Origin: Neoscytalidium dimidiatum | Taxonomy: Eukaryota > Ascomycota > Dothideomycetes > Botryosphaeriales > Botryosphaeriaceae | Length of the DNA: 64,000 bases | Assembly: GCA_037367355.1 (NCBI GenBank) | Contig: CM074696.1 | Location: 620,001 to 684,000 of the forward strand | Direction: 5' to 3' | Shown here: positions 1-12,269 of the stretch, in pieces | Numbering within the stretch: position 1 is the first letter of the stretch | How the letters are laid out: each line of letters begins with the position of its first letter | Made by a program: the position numbers and the translations under genes | Notes under the pieces: model-generated | What the model was told of the DNA's origin: nothing | Databases searched by the model: none | Seen by the model: only the letters and a program-made list of their open reading frames with translations

Positions 1-2254
1 CGACGAATCGGGGGAATATCGGTCAGAGGGGGAGGAGACCTGTGTGAGGAGTATTGGAGAAGGATCGAGATGGGCAAGTCAAGAAAGGGAAGGAGAAGGT
101 TGGAGTGAGGGAGCTGACGCTGGAGGAGGGGAGGTTGAATATTACCGCATGATGTGGAGGATCAAGCGCGTCCCGGAAGGGGCGTATCGCACGGCAGAAT
201 TTGTTGCGGGTACAAGTGGATGGCTTCGGTGTCGCTGCTGTGTCGGGGGGGTTGGAGGGCGGCAAGGAGACGCAGGCGCAACGGAGGGAGGTGTGAGAGC
301 AAGTTGGTGAGGACACTCGGCGACAGGGTCAGATCAGCTTACAGGATCTGCTGCTGCGAGCGTTTCTCGAAGCGAGTCAGCTCTATCGCCACTGCAGATC
401 TGCAAGAGGTGTGGTGATAGTCTGGGTTAAAGTTGCATGCAGGACAGCTCCGTTCAATTATTGGTGGAATCTTACTGAACTACACTGATAAGCAGTTCTT
501 TCGCCATGCGAAGAAGTCCGTTCACACAGCTTGGCGCATATGTCGTGATACGAGAACACAGGGAATTCTGCGTTCGAGATTGACTTTAGTAAGATCGGCT
601 GAAAAATGTGCCTGGTAAGTCATCATGTTCTTCAACGGCTGCATCTTGCACTAGCGCGGTTCTGCCGCAACCCCAGGCGCCAAGGCGAGGAGTTCATGCA
701 TGAGACAGATCGCCGCAGATGCGTGCGGACGTGGCGTACGTGCATAGCAAACTCACCAGGATCGGGACCCGTGCCTGTCACATTACTGTGTGGCTGCAGA
801 CATGACGGACCGAATGCAGTTCTCTTCCTCCTCTCGCATCAGACGATTTTGACAGAGAATATGTTCGATCCATACTCGAAAGAGCCAGGCTTCGAGGTTT
901 ATCTCAAGCGGAACTGACCTAAGGTAAGATCGACAGCGAGGGTGCCATCTTTTGCGTCGATATACGAGCGGCAAGAGTCTGAGGTAGAAGCAAGTGCTAG
1001 TTGCAGGGCTCAGAAGTCACGAGAGGCCTTCGTCTCCTGTTGCGGTTTGAGATACCCCTTGTACTGCGAAGGCTGTCAGACCAGCCACATCAGGTTGACA
1101 AATAGACGGACAAAAAAGAGTCTGACTTGCGATTTTCCTTGACCGACTACAACGGAAAGTCGAGTATTGGGGGCCAGTCTGAAGATGTGCTGTTTCTAGG
1201 TGCCGAAATCCGCTTCGACTAAAACCGGGGACCCACAGTAGCTTGAACCCGGAAATCTTATCTACGATTTGAGGATCTTGCAGCACATACATACAAGCTC
1301 GGGAAGCGACGAGGTGTCGATTATGCAAGGCCGTTGAGAAAGTATGGAGGGACTGGTGATCGGCAGTCCCCGAACGCAGAATTGCGCGTCTCCATGAACC
1401 GTTCCGAAATCCAGCGCTTGTCTCGAAGCAGCTCATCACCCGCGTGCGGCGGCTGAGCGGACGAGCGCCCTGGATCTCTCGCTTGTGGCTTCGAGGCCCG
1501 ATGAAGCCGTCCTTCCCCCTGCTCTTTCATTGGAGAGAGTTTTGCGCTAACTTCGGAATATGCCAGGATCCCTCGCATCCCTTCCCAGATCCCTTCCGGA
1601 GGCTGTTCCGTACTACCGCGAGCCCTCCGGACGTCCAATCCAACCCTGGTTTTGGCCAACGCAGCTATCTGATGGCGGAAGCCCCAGCCCAAGATCATCC
1701 TATCCTCTGCCACATGGCCCCCCATAGCTCTGAAGATCCGCAAGGTTCCCCCACCGGAAGCGCAGGTCAGATACATACAATACTACAGGTCGTTTTGCAT
1801 AGACTTGCAGCAGTTCGTCTCTTTAGACTTTCTTGCCCCAGTCGCGCTCAGGCACGCCCCGTCGCACGAGCAGGTTTTGAGATTCTCAAAACGAATCAAC
1901 GCTTCTCCACCCTCAGCGGACCCGCTCGAGAGATGTGCAGGATCAGCTTCAGCAGCGCGGACCTTGCATTCCCCGGCCAGCCTTCAGCCATGCCCGCTTC
2001 CCCCCAAGCCTGTTCAAGCCGTTTTCGGCATTTAGCTTCGCCCACAGACCGCTGCCTCCAGGGTCCCGCTCGTTTCGTATGCGCGTCGTACGCCCAAGTT
2101 CGCAGGGCCTCCGCCATCTTGTCGAACCATGTAACGCCCAACTCTGGTTCACGCCATGTGCTCGAGTCAAAGTTGTTAAGCATGCATCTCCCTGACTGAC
2201 TCTTTCTCCTGTCTCTCCTCCATGCACCGTCCACCTCGCCGTCATTGAACCGTC
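1..2254. other. No supportable gene
   Basis: About 2.2 kb of ordinary-composition DNA upstream of the PTH11-like gene. Several open frames of 60-250 codons occur on both strands, the longest on plus at 1444-2199. They overlap each other antiparallel, have no recognisable motif, and read as Ser/Pro/Arg-rich shadow frames. It probably contains the promoter and 5' UTR of the gene starting at 2255. A gene reaching in from the left of the window cannot be excluded. Confidence 0.4.
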
Positions 2255-3790
2255 ATGAAGTACACGGCCGCTGCTCAGCGGGTCGTGACGGCGTCGCACA
2301 TACTCACCATCTTCTCGGTGCTCTTCGTGGGGCTGAAGCTCTTCACCCGCTACCACATCGTCCGCAGCTTGGGATGGGACGACGTGCTGGTAACTCTGTC
2401 CTTCATGGTGTCGATACCTCTCACCGTGGCACTACACCTCGGTCAGTCCCTCGGCCCCGCCTTCCGATTCAGATCCTGCATCTCAGATCCATACGGCCCG
2501 CTGCAGCCTTATCTCACTGTGCAGAATTGATAGCTAAACGAGTCGGTGTACAGAAGCAAAACATGGCATGGGCTATCACGTCGCAGACATACCACCGCCC
2601 GACCTAATGATCCAATTCCAATGGTACATCCGCATTCCATCTCCCCGATGCACCAAATTGACCGACCTCCTCAGGCTCTGGGCGTCGACCTGGATCTACG
2701 TGCTCTCCCTCGGCCTCTCGAAGCTCTCCATCCTCGCGCAATACCTGCGCATCTTCATCGCCCGCAAAACCGTCATCGCCATCTGGATCTGCATCGTCTT
2801 TGTCGGCGCCTACACCTTCCAAAGCATCATCGTCGGCATCCTCTCCTGCAACCCGCCGCGCAAGTACTGGGACCCGACCACGCCGGGCACCTGCATCAAC
2901 TACATCCTGTACTACTACGTCGCCGCCAGCCTCAACATCCTCACCGACTTCGCCATCATCCTGCTGCCGGTCCCCGCGCTCCGCACGCTCAACGTGTCGC
3001 GCACGAAGAAGATCGGCGTGATGCTGCTCTTCTCCATCGGCGGGTTGTAAGTTCTTCCTCGCACAAACACACGCAACACCTCCTGTCTCTCTCCACATCA
3101 ACCTCGCAAACTGACACCACGTCCCGCGAAAACAACAGCGGCTGCATCGTCTCCATCATCCGCCTCTGGACGCTCTACCGCCTCGACCTCTCCGTCCGCC
3201 ACGGCGACCCCTCGGCCGGCAACACCCTGCCGGCGCTGTGGTCCGCGATCGAGATCCACGTCTGCATCATCTGCGCGAGCCTGCCCTCGCTCTCGCCCGT
3301 GCTCGCCCTCGTCCTGCGCACCATCGGCCTGCACGTCAGCACGCGTGGCGGCGGCGGCGGGAAGTCGCCGTCGCCGCTGCCTAGCCTGAGCGGTGGCGGC
3401 GGCGTCGGCGGCGGGTCGTCCGGCAGGTCGCGGCGCGTGTGGCCGGGCGAGTATCATCATCAGCAGCGGCGGAGGGAGGGCGCGTATCCGGGCCGGAGGT
3501 CGAGCGGGGGCGTTTTCAGCGCGTTGGTGACGGCGGCGGGGACTACGGAGGACGGGAGGCAGGGGGGTGGGAGCGAGGTGGGGCTGGCGGCGGTCGGGGA
3601 GGATGAGGAGAAGGGGGTGGAGTTGAAGGGCGGGGCGGGGTGGAGGGAGAGGGCGGGAGGTGCGTCGCGGACAAGGGGGGGTGCGGAGAGCGGGGAACAC
3701 GGGAGCGAGTTGGGGGTGGTGAGGACGATTAGCTTGCCGGAGGATGAGGGGAAGAGTGGCGAGATACCCGTTTCGTGTTTTGAGAGGTAG
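2255..3790 (+). CDS. PTH11/rhodopsin-domain-type 7-TM membrane protein
   Basis: Predicted fungal integral membrane protein of the large PTH11-like / fungal rhodopsin-domain family, whose members sit in the plasma membrane and are proposed receptors; the ligand is unknown. I assemble three exons: 2255-2441, 2554-3046 and 3139-3790, giving 443 aa in one frame. Intron 1 (112 bp, GTCAGT..CAG) has a branch-like GCTAAAC; intron 2 (92 bp) is GTAAGT..CAG. The protein opens with a hydrophobic helix (MKYTAAAQRVVTASHILTIF) followed by GWDDVLV, the usual family motif between helices. Further helices follow in exon 2 (WIYVLSLGLSKLSILAQYLR; ILTDFAIILLPVPALRTL), and exon 3 holds the family's IVSIIRLWTLYRLD. 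The C-terminal ~150 residues are a Gly/Ser/Glu-rich cytoplasmic tail. The exon junctions give the GMGYH and GGFGCIVSIIRL joins expected of the family. The exact start is supported by the hydrophobic N-terminus. Confidence 0.85.
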
Positions 3791-4872
3791 CGAGGGTGGG
3801 TGGTGGTTGGGTCGCGTCCTTCGGGTGTTGAGTGCGTGGCGTTTGGAGTGGTGTGATTGATGTCAATGGCCGGGGAAGATCAAGTGTAGTAGCTCTTCGA
3901 TAGAAAGAGATTTATGACAGTGAATGAGATAAATCCCATGGATTTGAATAGAAATGCATGAAGATAACCGTCGTGGCCGCTGCCGGCTGTCTTCTACTAA
4001 GGAGTGATCGCTCAGCTTCACTTAGCGATAGTCGACAGGTACGGTGGACTTCGAGAAAACTACGGTATATCCACGAATTGCACTCTGCTTTTCTCTGTTG
4101 TCCCTAGGACCTGGCAACGAATACCCATACATATTCAAAATGTTAGCTCTTATCAAAGTCGAATCACTAATTCGTGACATATCGAAGTGGTTGAAGCTCC
4201 ATAATGGTAGAATTGACAGTAACAACACAGTTTCTTCTCTGCAGGAGAGGAATAATTCTTATCCGCATATAACGATTACATCCCACCGGCATAAGCGTGA
4301 GATCAATTAGCCTGGTTGACAAAGTGCGTCTTAGAAAGCTAGCCAGACAAGGTTTCAGATGAACAAGGAGACTGAAACCCGATAATTTGCCGGCATCATT
4401 TACATCCAAAAAAAAAAAGTTCACAGCTTCCTACAAAAGCTTGGAGGGAGGTCAATTCCGCATCCTCGTCGGGCTGCTTACATGTGCCAAGAGATCGTGG
4501 TGGATCTCTCGGCGTTGCGTGCTCTGATTAACTATTCCCTATACAATATTGGCGGAGATCCGGTCCGGCAGAATGCGGCGAAATTCCGAGGATTACCAAC
4601 GAGGAGGCAAGGCCACAATCTTCTTGCAGTATAAAGGGGTACACATCATGAAGACGAGCTGCCTGTTTCGAAACTTCCGCCCGGAACACGACTAGCTACC
4701 CGTTCCGGGATGAGCCGCATGAGCTCATCCTCACCCACGTGCATGGCGCTATTCCAGCTATTTTCAACTATATTTTCTTTGGCAGTCTATAAGCGGGTAT
4801 TAGCCTTTGGCACGCCCAATCACGGCAAAGGGAAAAAAATATTTGGCCCTGGACACTCACTCGTATTCGCCT
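3791..4872. other. Intergenic; no gene seen
   Basis: Between the convergent ends of the PTH11-like gene and the P450. It is AT-richer than its neighbours, with an A-run near 4410 and scattered short frames without motifs (up to about 88 codons). I see no RNA gene or element here. Confidence 0.5.
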
Positions 4873-6625
4873 TCAAAAGCATGCCATGGAAAGTCTTCGG
4901 CGGAAAAATTGCCGCGCTGGTGTCCACGTTGGTATTTTGCGACCTCTGTTGTATTTAAGTAAAGTGCTCCAGAAGTTCTCGACCTCCATCGTCTGACCGG
5001 GCACAAGCTTGACGCCTCTGAACGTGCGGAAGAATGTTGCGATCGCGATGCGCAGCTCCATGAGCGCGAGGTGGATACCTAAGCAGGTGCGAGATCCAGC
5101 GCCGAAAGGAGAGTAGGCCATTTTGACCGCCTCGGGTAATGATCCACCCAGCCAACGGTAGGGATCGAATCTATGCCACAGAACATGGCGTTAGCTATCT
5201 TTATCATATAAGTCAATGGCAGTTGTCACTTACTTCTCCGACTCCGGCCAAAACCTGTCGTCCCTATGCAGCGTCCAACTCTGTGTGCTCACCGTGTAGC
5301 CTTCCGGGACGAAATATCCGGCTAGCTCCGCGCCACCTCTGGGCACCGTCCGCGGCAAGCTTCCCGATGACGCACCCCAGATCCGGAGCGTCTCGTTTAT
5401 AACCGCAGTTAGGAATGGCAGCGTCTCGAGCTCTGCATCCGCGAAGCCCTCGTCCAAGCCCGCTACCTCCTCTTCCAGCTTCGCTTGGATATCGGGATGG
5501 TTCAGGACAGCCCAGGTGATGTATGTGAGCGAGAAAGCAGTGGTATCCGAGCCGGCGAGGATGAGGTTGCCCGCCTCCGTCTGGATGTCAAGCTCCGTGA
5601 GGGGGAAGTCGGTCGAGGTGTTGTTCTTGCTGTCAGCGGCATCCAGCCGTGCGAAGATATTACCTGCGTCGCTATCCTGTAATTTGCTCATGGTTACGGC
5701 ACGCTTGCCGTAGTCGATGAGGTAGGTGTGGCCGTGGAAGAGGGCGCGGAAGGTCGGATGGGGGATGCGGCGGCCAATGAAATCGAGCAACGGCAGCTCC
5801 ACTGCCATGCCACGGCCTTTGGCAGTGGATTCGAGGACTCGAATGTACTCATTCTTCTATTGGGACAGTCAGCACGTATCTGAGCGAAGGAAATGATACG
5901 CGAAGAGTCAATACAAGGCCGACGTACCTTGCCAAGATCGAGCATCCGGAAGGACTCTCCAAACATCAGATGCCCGACGACGTCTGTAGCCAGGAAGGTC
6001 CACCACTTGAACACGTCGGCTTGACCGCCATTCATCTCCTTTGCAATCTTATCCATTGATAGCGAGACCTTTGTCCTCATCATGCCCTCCCACTTATTCC
6101 TGAGCTCGGTCTTAGTAAATGCGCGGGCAAGCAGCCTCCGCCGTGCTGCGTGTTGCTTTGCGTCAGACATCTCGAAGATGCCAGGTACTTCATGATCGAC
6201 GAATTTGGAGTACCAATTACTCTTGAGAAAGCCTGAGCCTGCATGATGAATGGTATGACAGGCGGTAGGGTCGGAGATGCTGATTTCTGTTGGCGAGACG
6301 CGCACAATACAGCCGTATTTCTTATGTAGTTCATGGATGTAGAGGGTGCGCTTGCCCGATAGCAGGGCGAACTTGAGTGGCAAGTTTGTGAATAGGGACC
6401 ATTGGGGACCTGGTATCTTGTTGAGAGGTGAGAAAAGGCCATTGAATATTTTCTACCTCCATGCATTCGTTAGTTTAGGACAAGGGCACTTTTATCTAGA
6501 TGACGCGATGCGCGCGATGAAAGTATAGAAGGGTCGCTTACTTGTAGAAGCCATGTAATGATTGGGGTTGCGAAGACTAGGCTCACAAGGGATGGGAAGT
6601 CAAAATGTACGGGGAGCGGCGCCAT
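4873..6625 (-). CDS. Cytochrome P450 monooxygenase
   Basis: Heme-thiolate monooxygenase, probably ER-anchored and acting in secondary or xenobiotic metabolism; the substrate is unknown. Four exons on minus: 6542-6625, 5928-6452, 5234-5856 and 4873-5170, giving 509 aa, the usual family length. The introns are 89, 71 and 63 bp, all GT..AG; the first has ACTAACG as branch site. Residues 10-28 form a hydrophobic membrane anchor, then a Pro-rich hinge (KIPGPQW). The I-helix AGSDTT is at about 304-309, the K-helix ETLR at 358-361, a meander RFDPYRWLGG near 411-420, and the heme loop SPFGAGSRTCLG with Cys about 440. All catalytic landmarks are intact, so the gene should be functional. The ATG at 6625 is chosen because it gives the anchor and lies 91 bp from a TATA box. 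The CYP family cannot be assigned by eye. Confidence 0.92.
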
Positions 6626-6715
6626 GGTTTAGGCTGGGAAATAGTGAAACGAAACGGTGAAGCGGTAAACCTATGCTGCATGAGGGAGTTCTTCCAAGCC
6701 CGCTTCTTATATACT

Positions 6716-6723
6716 CATGCTGC
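6716..6723 (-). promoter_or_regulatory. TATA box of the P450 gene
   Basis: TATATAAG reads on the minus strand 91 bp upstream of the P450 ATG, in a suitable place and orientation for a core promoter. Confidence 0.5.
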
Positions 6724-9574
6724 TTCGACGCTTTGATTGCTGCCTACTGCGTCACGGCACTTGTCATGTATCGAGTCATTCTATATCTTTTTCTTTTCGT
6801 ATTTGCATTGAGTTGCCCTAGTATGCATCGATGCTTGACCAGACCCACCGTAAAAGGTAGGGGAATATTGTTGGTGCCTGTCGTACTCGGGTTCGCATTT
6901 CGCCTACCCGACGATCGTGGCTTGAAAGGGATGGCAACGGCCCTCTCGAAAAGCAGCACGTTCCGCACTTTGTCGTCCAGCAATGAGCATGCTTTGTTCT
7001 CTTCTACATTGGGAGCCACCGACGATATTCGCTCATGTCGGAATAGAGCCCGCTAGGCAGCTACTGCTAAGGCTACTGCTAATAGATAGATAGCCGTTAT
7101 TCCTTATAATCTGATAACGCGACTGCCCAAACGCCCGTTTACCAAACCTTAATTCCTGATACGATAGGCGTGCGACATTCCCGCTATTTGTTCCCTCTAC
7201 GTTGCAGCAGGGGAGGATGTAAGCACTCACTTGCAGTACCGGCTTAGCCATGCATTAAATCATGTGAACAAGCATAAGAGACGCAGCCTCGAAGTGCAAC
7301 AACAGACACCACTCTCAGTAATTACTAACCTCATGGAGTCAACTCCTGGAAAGTTGCTTATATCTGACGGTGGACTTCCTTTCCTCCTCTGCGGGATCTT
7401 AGTCCAATGGCCGTGGCACTGCAGTACTTAAGCACGCATATTATTTGTTTTTGATATTTGTACTGCTCCTTCGCCTACAAGTCTTAGGGACACTTTCGCA
7501 CTTAATGCTCTCTAAATCTTAAGATACGGCGTCTAGTTCCTATTTCCTCGATCCATTCCTTAAGAGCCTCTATTCCCTGCGGGATTCCTGTCCTAACGCT
7601 GCATAGACGTTGCTCCCCTACAGGCTTTAGCTACTGCCTTCTAGCCGCTTATACGCGCTACATTTCCGTGTGGTTATCCCTCCCGCGCGGGCCGTCTGCC
7701 CTTGCCGCTCCCTCATCCTTAGGGCTCCTTGATCCTTGCGGCTCTTCGTCCCGTGCCGGCTTCCCTCCCGTACTTCTTCCAGAAGCCCCTTGAGCCCCAC
7801 TTTGTCCGCAGGTTCGTAACGCGTATTCCCTGACAGCCATCCGATCCTACGCTCTAAAAAACTTATACCCGAGTTCGACACTATACCCGAGAGTATAAAT
7901 AACTAGAAGCTCTTCCTCTTTGGCTTCGAAAGCATGAAATGTCCGCAAATGCCCGAGGTGCCGACGTCTAATCCAGATGAAGTCTAACCACCTAAGGAGA
8001 AGAAACGAGACACGGATGTTACTCATCCCGCGTGTTGCTAGCCATTATTAGTAATGATGCAATGCCGTGAGGTATAAGAAATAATATTTCCCAGTGCAGA
8101 AACCTCTCGTAAGCAAATGTTGGACGCGAGTGGTTTGCGCCCCTGGTCTTTGCCTAGAGAATGCCTTTGTGTGAGAGCACTATAAGCGGTCTTGTCAAGT
8201 AATTTCCGCATGGGTTGTAAAGATGGTCTTTGTTGACGGTTGGACATGCCACCAGGACTCAGCTTCAATACAGTGCTGTCAGCATATTAAAGAGAAGTCC
8301 GAGATGGGTTATTCAAATCCGGAAGCACGTGTTCTATTCTAGCTTCTCACTGAGCAACCATTATTGGACCGTCTATAAGCTCCCATCCGCGAAAATGGTG
8401 AACGTTGCGGTAGCTGGTGGCTTCGGTAATGTCAGCAAGCCAACCGAGACATCATCGCCTGCATTTCTTGTTGGAATCAGCAAGGCATGCAGAAAAAAAT
8501 AAAAAATGAGCTATTTAAAGATTTAATGATCCGAAGTGTTAGGGAGGAATTCCCTCTAGCTACGATTCGAAAAAGGCGGGCAGATATGCAATGCATAGAT
8601 GCCTAACGTAATTACGGCTGCGCATAGAGCGCGAACGCGCTGAACCTCCGCACGCCGCATATACCCGGCGAATGTAGTGACCAAGTGCCTGTGAAACAGC
8701 AGGGACCGACTTCTTTGTGCCTGGTTCCTCAATTCTAGCCCTGGAAGGTCTAGAGGATGTGTTTTCTCATTGGATAAGTTGCAAATAACCATTTCACGCC
8801 TACTTCGGCATAACAGTCAAATGAGTTTCAATTATGTGCGTTCGTCGACTAAATCGTCTGGCCACGCGCTACACCATTTCCAATCTAGATAATGAGGTGT
8901 TTAGTCTCAGAATCAAGTCTATATTCAAGCCAAACAGTAGTAGCCTTAGTCTGAAACGAATATGGATAGCTTGCTTGAATTCGATCAGAATCTATCCTGA
9001 TTCATCCCTTCAGCGTACCATTTTTCAACCTCAATGCATTTTTTTACTTTCCCTGATATCCATTTCCAATTGTCAAAACTGCAGTGCGGGACGAGTCTAC
9101 AGCAGATGCCCTGTGCATTTTAGGGTTGTGCTGTTATCGGGCCTACAGTTCATAAGCTGACTCAGCTGACTCGATGATCAGTTCTTCGTACCCACTCGCG
9201 AGGAGCTCTCACAACCCCACGTGCGTGGAATGAGAGCCTCGAAAGATAAAGATCATTATCAATTTGCACAATGACAAAACAAGGCTCGAGTAATGATTGC
9301 ATATCTTTTGCCAATTGCAAGGTCGGGCTGAAGCTTTGCCAAGTTTTGTATTATCCGGAACTCTCCACCGAGCGTGAGGCTTCTCCACACGTGCTCATGC
9401 ATCACGGAGGACATCTGGGATGGACTGAGTCGACCAAAACGATTCTAGTACAAAGCAGTATGCTTGGGCCCGTATTCTTAGATTAGGCCGGACGGATTGC
9501 TCATTGCTGACGGCGAACCTGAAGATGCCATGATGCGAAGTAGAACGTTGAACATGCACGAACTGAACTTGCCA

Positions 9575-9582
9575 CTATAAAT
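9575..9582 (+). promoter_or_regulatory. TATA box of the small secreted protein gene
   Basis: CTATAAAT lies 116-123 bp upstream of the ATG at 9698. The space between is CA/CT-rich, typical of fungal leaders. Confidence 0.45.
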
Positions 9583-9697
9583 ATGCTGAAGGTATGAAGT
9601 GAGTCTTAACAGCAGCAACCAAGGTTCCAGCAGCCAGATCATCAGCATCAACTCCTTCGCTTGTATCAACTTCCCCATTCCCTTTTCGAACGCCAAA

Positions 9698-10235
9698 ATG
9701 CGCTTCTTCACCACCCTCCCTCTGCTTGTTCTGGGCGTCTCTGCCATCCCGCTCACCGCCACCACCGCCGAGATGGATGCCGACATCACTGTCAACGGCA
9801 CCATCAAGCTTGATGGTGGCATTGAGATCCCTGCCGGATTTGTCAAGTACATCTACAGCCATCTTCCCGACGGCAACGGCACAGAATCCGCCTGTCCAAG
9901 CAAGCGCGACTTGGTCAAGAGTATGTTCTGTGGTGACTCTACTGTTACGAAGCGCTAACGTAAGTAGGGTCCTGCGACTGGCAGACTTGTGCTGAATCGG
10001 TTGCTAGCCAAGCTGTCACCTGCGCCCAGGCTTTGGCTGACCGCAGTAAGTTCGGTAAGAATCTTTCAGTCGCGTATACAATGCTAAGTCAACATAGAGC
10101 CCTGGGATGTTGCCAAGTGTCTTGCGGCTGTTGTTGCTCTTGGAGCCAACGTGGTGAGTCTTTAATTGTCACTAGATGCTCGAACCATAGTACTGAAATG
10201 CATCTTAGCCGGCTCCTTGCCAAGCATGTGTTTAG
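9698..10235 (+). CDS. Small secreted cysteine-rich protein
   Basis: A 127-aa protein from four exons: 9698-9920, 9968-10045, 10098-10153 and 10209-10235. The three introns are very short (47, 52 and 55 bp), each GT..AG. The first carries GCTAACG just before its acceptor, and the reading frame stays open across all joins. Residues 1-16 are a classical signal peptide ending LGVSA. The mature part has seven Cys, six of them in the C-terminal half (SCDWQTC, VTC, AKC, PCQAC). This is the shape of apoplastic small secreted or effector-like proteins, and the spacing also recalls fungal calcium-binding/saposin-like Cys proteins, which is only a guess. If the last intron is retained, translation ends a few codons later at GANVVSL and the final CxxC is lost. 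I prefer the spliced form because it completes the Cys pattern. Confidence 0.72.
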
Positions 10236-11000
10236 GTCTTCAAGTTGCTCCTCTAAAATGAAGGTATCGCGTAGCTGCAACGATAAAAATGAGCGTCGAT
10301 CTATAGCTTCAAGTTGATATCATGCGAATTCGGCCTAAATAACACGGGGTAGAAGACCATTTGTGCCCCTATCGAGAGAGTTTTTTTTTTTTTCTTAGAT
10401 TACTTACTATTTATTGTTGATCTGAGAAATGAAAAAGGATTCTCTCGAGTTTCACCGTGGATGCCAGCCTGCTCGTGATAGAGTAAATACGTTTAATCAG
10501 CATAAAAACATCCATGCGGACAGGTTAGCGACTGGAGCAAATCGTGTACTAGTCCTGAGCTAACACGGAGAATAGCCAGCCTATCGCGCTGGACCCTAGA
10601 ATCCTTCCGACCACTAGCGCTCAGCAACGGCGCCATCACCAAGCCAAATGCATCTGCCCAACACAAATCAAGCTCATTCAAGCTCTCCATACCAAGACCT
10701 TCCCTCCCATCTCGCCCTGCAATCCCTTGGATGTATCCCGAGTAAATATAAAGATCGGTGTAACATGGTGTGCCCAGCTCCGTTCTGGTGGACCATATCA
10801 AAGGCCCGTCCCCCGCCGCCGCCGCCTCCAGGCTCCAGCATTACTTGATGCAGCCACGAGAACGCCACCGACACGTCGATTGTTGGAGGCGCTCCTACAT
10901 GCCCGCGCTCAAACGCTACTCCCTCCCATCTTAAAGCCTCCCACGTTCACCTTTGCCTGTCTCACTGCCACCTGTCTTCCCTTTTCTTCAACTGCTTGTC
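10236..11000. other. Intergenic; promoter side of the monooxygenase
   Basis: Contains a T12-13 run near 10381 and a Pro-coding CCGCCG stretch near 10810 that is probably untranslated. The last 150 bp before the monooxygenase ATG are C/T-rich, as expected for a fungal promoter or leader. Open frames here are shadows. Confidence 0.45.
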
Positions 11001-12269
11001 ATGCGCGTCCTCATCAGCGGAGCCGGAATCGCGGGGCCCGCGTTGGCCTGGCACCTAGCCAAAGCCGGCGCACGCGTTACCGTAGTCGAAAAAGCCCAGT
11101 CGCTCCTCTCCCACGGCCAAAACATCGACGTCAACGGCAGCGCCCTCACCGTGATCAAGAAGATGGGGCTCCTAGACGAGCTCCGCCGCTACAACACCAC
11201 GGAGAAGGGCACCCAACTGATCGACCCGCAAGGCCGGCCCTTCGCGCCCTTCCCCGTCAAGCAGGGCTCCTCCGCCAGCCCGACCTCCGAATTCGAGATC
11301 CTCCGCGGCGACCTGGCCATCGTGCTGCACGAAGCCACGAAGGACCACCCCAACATCACCTACCGCTTCGGCACCACCGTCAGCCGCGTCGTCTCCAACG
11401 ACGCCGCCGCCGTCACCGTCGAGCTCAGCGACGGGTCCACGCGCTCCTTCGCCCTCCTCGTCGCCGCCGACGGCCAGCGGTCGCGGCTGCGCGGGCAGTG
11501 CTTCCCGGCCGACGCGGTCGCCGCCGTCGACAAGGCCATGTACGCGACGTACTGGACGGTGCCGCGGCGCGCGTCCGACAACGACTGGTGGAGCGTCTAC
11601 TTCGCGCTGGGCCGGCGCGTCCTGAGCGTGCGGCCCGACCCGCACGGCACCATGCGCGCCTGCTTCACGCGCATGCCGCGCGACGCCGCCGAGAGGGCCG
11701 CGTGGCGGGCGGCGTCCGAGGGCGGCCGGCGCGCGCAGGAGGCGCTCGTGCGGCGCGAGTTCGCCGACGCCGGGTGGTCGCAGGCGCCGCGGCTGCTGGC
11801 CGGCATGGCCGCCGCGCCCGACTTCTACTTCCAGGCGGTGCGGCAGGTCCGGCTGGCGCGGTGGTCGGCCGGGCGCGTCGTCTGCCTGGGCGACGCCGCG
11901 TACGCCCCGACCCCGCTGACGGGCGCCGGCGCGTCGCTGGCCATCCTGGGCGCGTACGTGCTCGCGGGCGAGCTGAGCCGGCTGGGGCCCGGCGAGGAGC
12001 ACCCGGCGCCGGCGCTGGACGCGTTCGAGAAGGCGTTCCGCCCGTGGGTCGAGGAGACGCAGAAGATCCCGTCCATCGTGCCGGGCGTGGCGCATCCCGA
12101 GACGGCGTGGCAGAGGTGGCTCCTCCAGAGCTTTCTGGCGCTGCTCTCCAGGGCCGTGGCGATCCCGTGGTTGGTGAGGAGGTTCGACCGCGATACCAGC
12201 GAGGAGGATTTTCCGTTGCCGCGGTACCCGGTGTTTGATGACGAGAGTTCCAAAGCTGCTGCTTCTTAG
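11001..12269 (+). CDS. FAD-dependent monooxygenase (group A flavoprotein hydroxylase type)
   Basis: Single-exon 422-aa flavoprotein monooxygenase, expected to use FAD and NAD(P)H to hydroxylate or epoxidise a small molecule. Visible landmarks: the FAD-binding Rossmann motif GAGIAG at 7-12 following MRVLIS, a glutamate ending the second strand at 30, an RGD segment at 102-104, the DG motif AADGQRSRLR at 155-164, and the second FAD motif CLGDAAYAPTPLTGAGAS at 295-312. There is no membrane segment after the flavin domains, so it is probably soluble. The start at 11001 is chosen over an in-frame ATG at 10953 because the Rossmann strand should begin at the N-terminus. The gene is very GC-rich at third positions compared with the flanks. 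It is convergent with the esterase, 243 bp apart. The closest look is to fungal TetX/salicylate-hydroxylase-like tailoring enzymes. Confidence 0.93.
   Translation: MRVLISGAGIAGPALAWHLAKAGARVTVVEKAQSLLSHGQNIDVNGSALTVIKKMGLLDELRRYNTTEKGTQLIDPQGRPFAPFPVKQGSSASPTSEFEILRGDLAIVLHEATKDHPNITYRFGTTVSRVVSNDAAAVTVELSDGSTRSFALLVAADGQRSRLRGQCFPADAVAAVDKAMYATYWTVPRRASDNDWWSVYFALGRRVLSVRPDPHGTMRACFTRMPRDAAERAAWRAASEGGRRAQEALVRREFADAGWSQAPRLLAGMAAAPDFYFQAVRQVRLARWSAGRVVCLGDAAYAPTPLTGAGASLAILGAYVLAGELSRLGPGEEHPAPALDAFEKAFRPWVEETQKIPSIVPGVAHPETAWQRWLLQSFLALLSRAVAIPWLVRRFDRDTSEEDFPLPRYPVFDDESSKAAAS

Larger units (their letters stand above)
6626..9697. other. Intergenic; possible repeat remnant around 7060-7920
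   Basis: No gene with recognisable motifs. The part from about 7060 to 7920 differs in texture: Arg/Glu/Gly-rich open frames on minus (7627-7881 and an overlapping one), repeated small motifs (ctactgctaaggctactgctaa) and partial CpA depletion. It reads like a decayed transposon fragment whose family I cannot name. Short frames at 8834-9160 and 9271-9486 (plus) have no recognised content. The last 120 bp are the promoter of the secreted-protein gene. Confidence 0.35.

Noticed and set aside
1444..2199. 251-codon plus-strand frame before the PTH11-like gene
   Set aside because: Low-complexity Ser/Pro/Arg text with no motif, overlapped by equally long antisense frames; no convincing gene structure.
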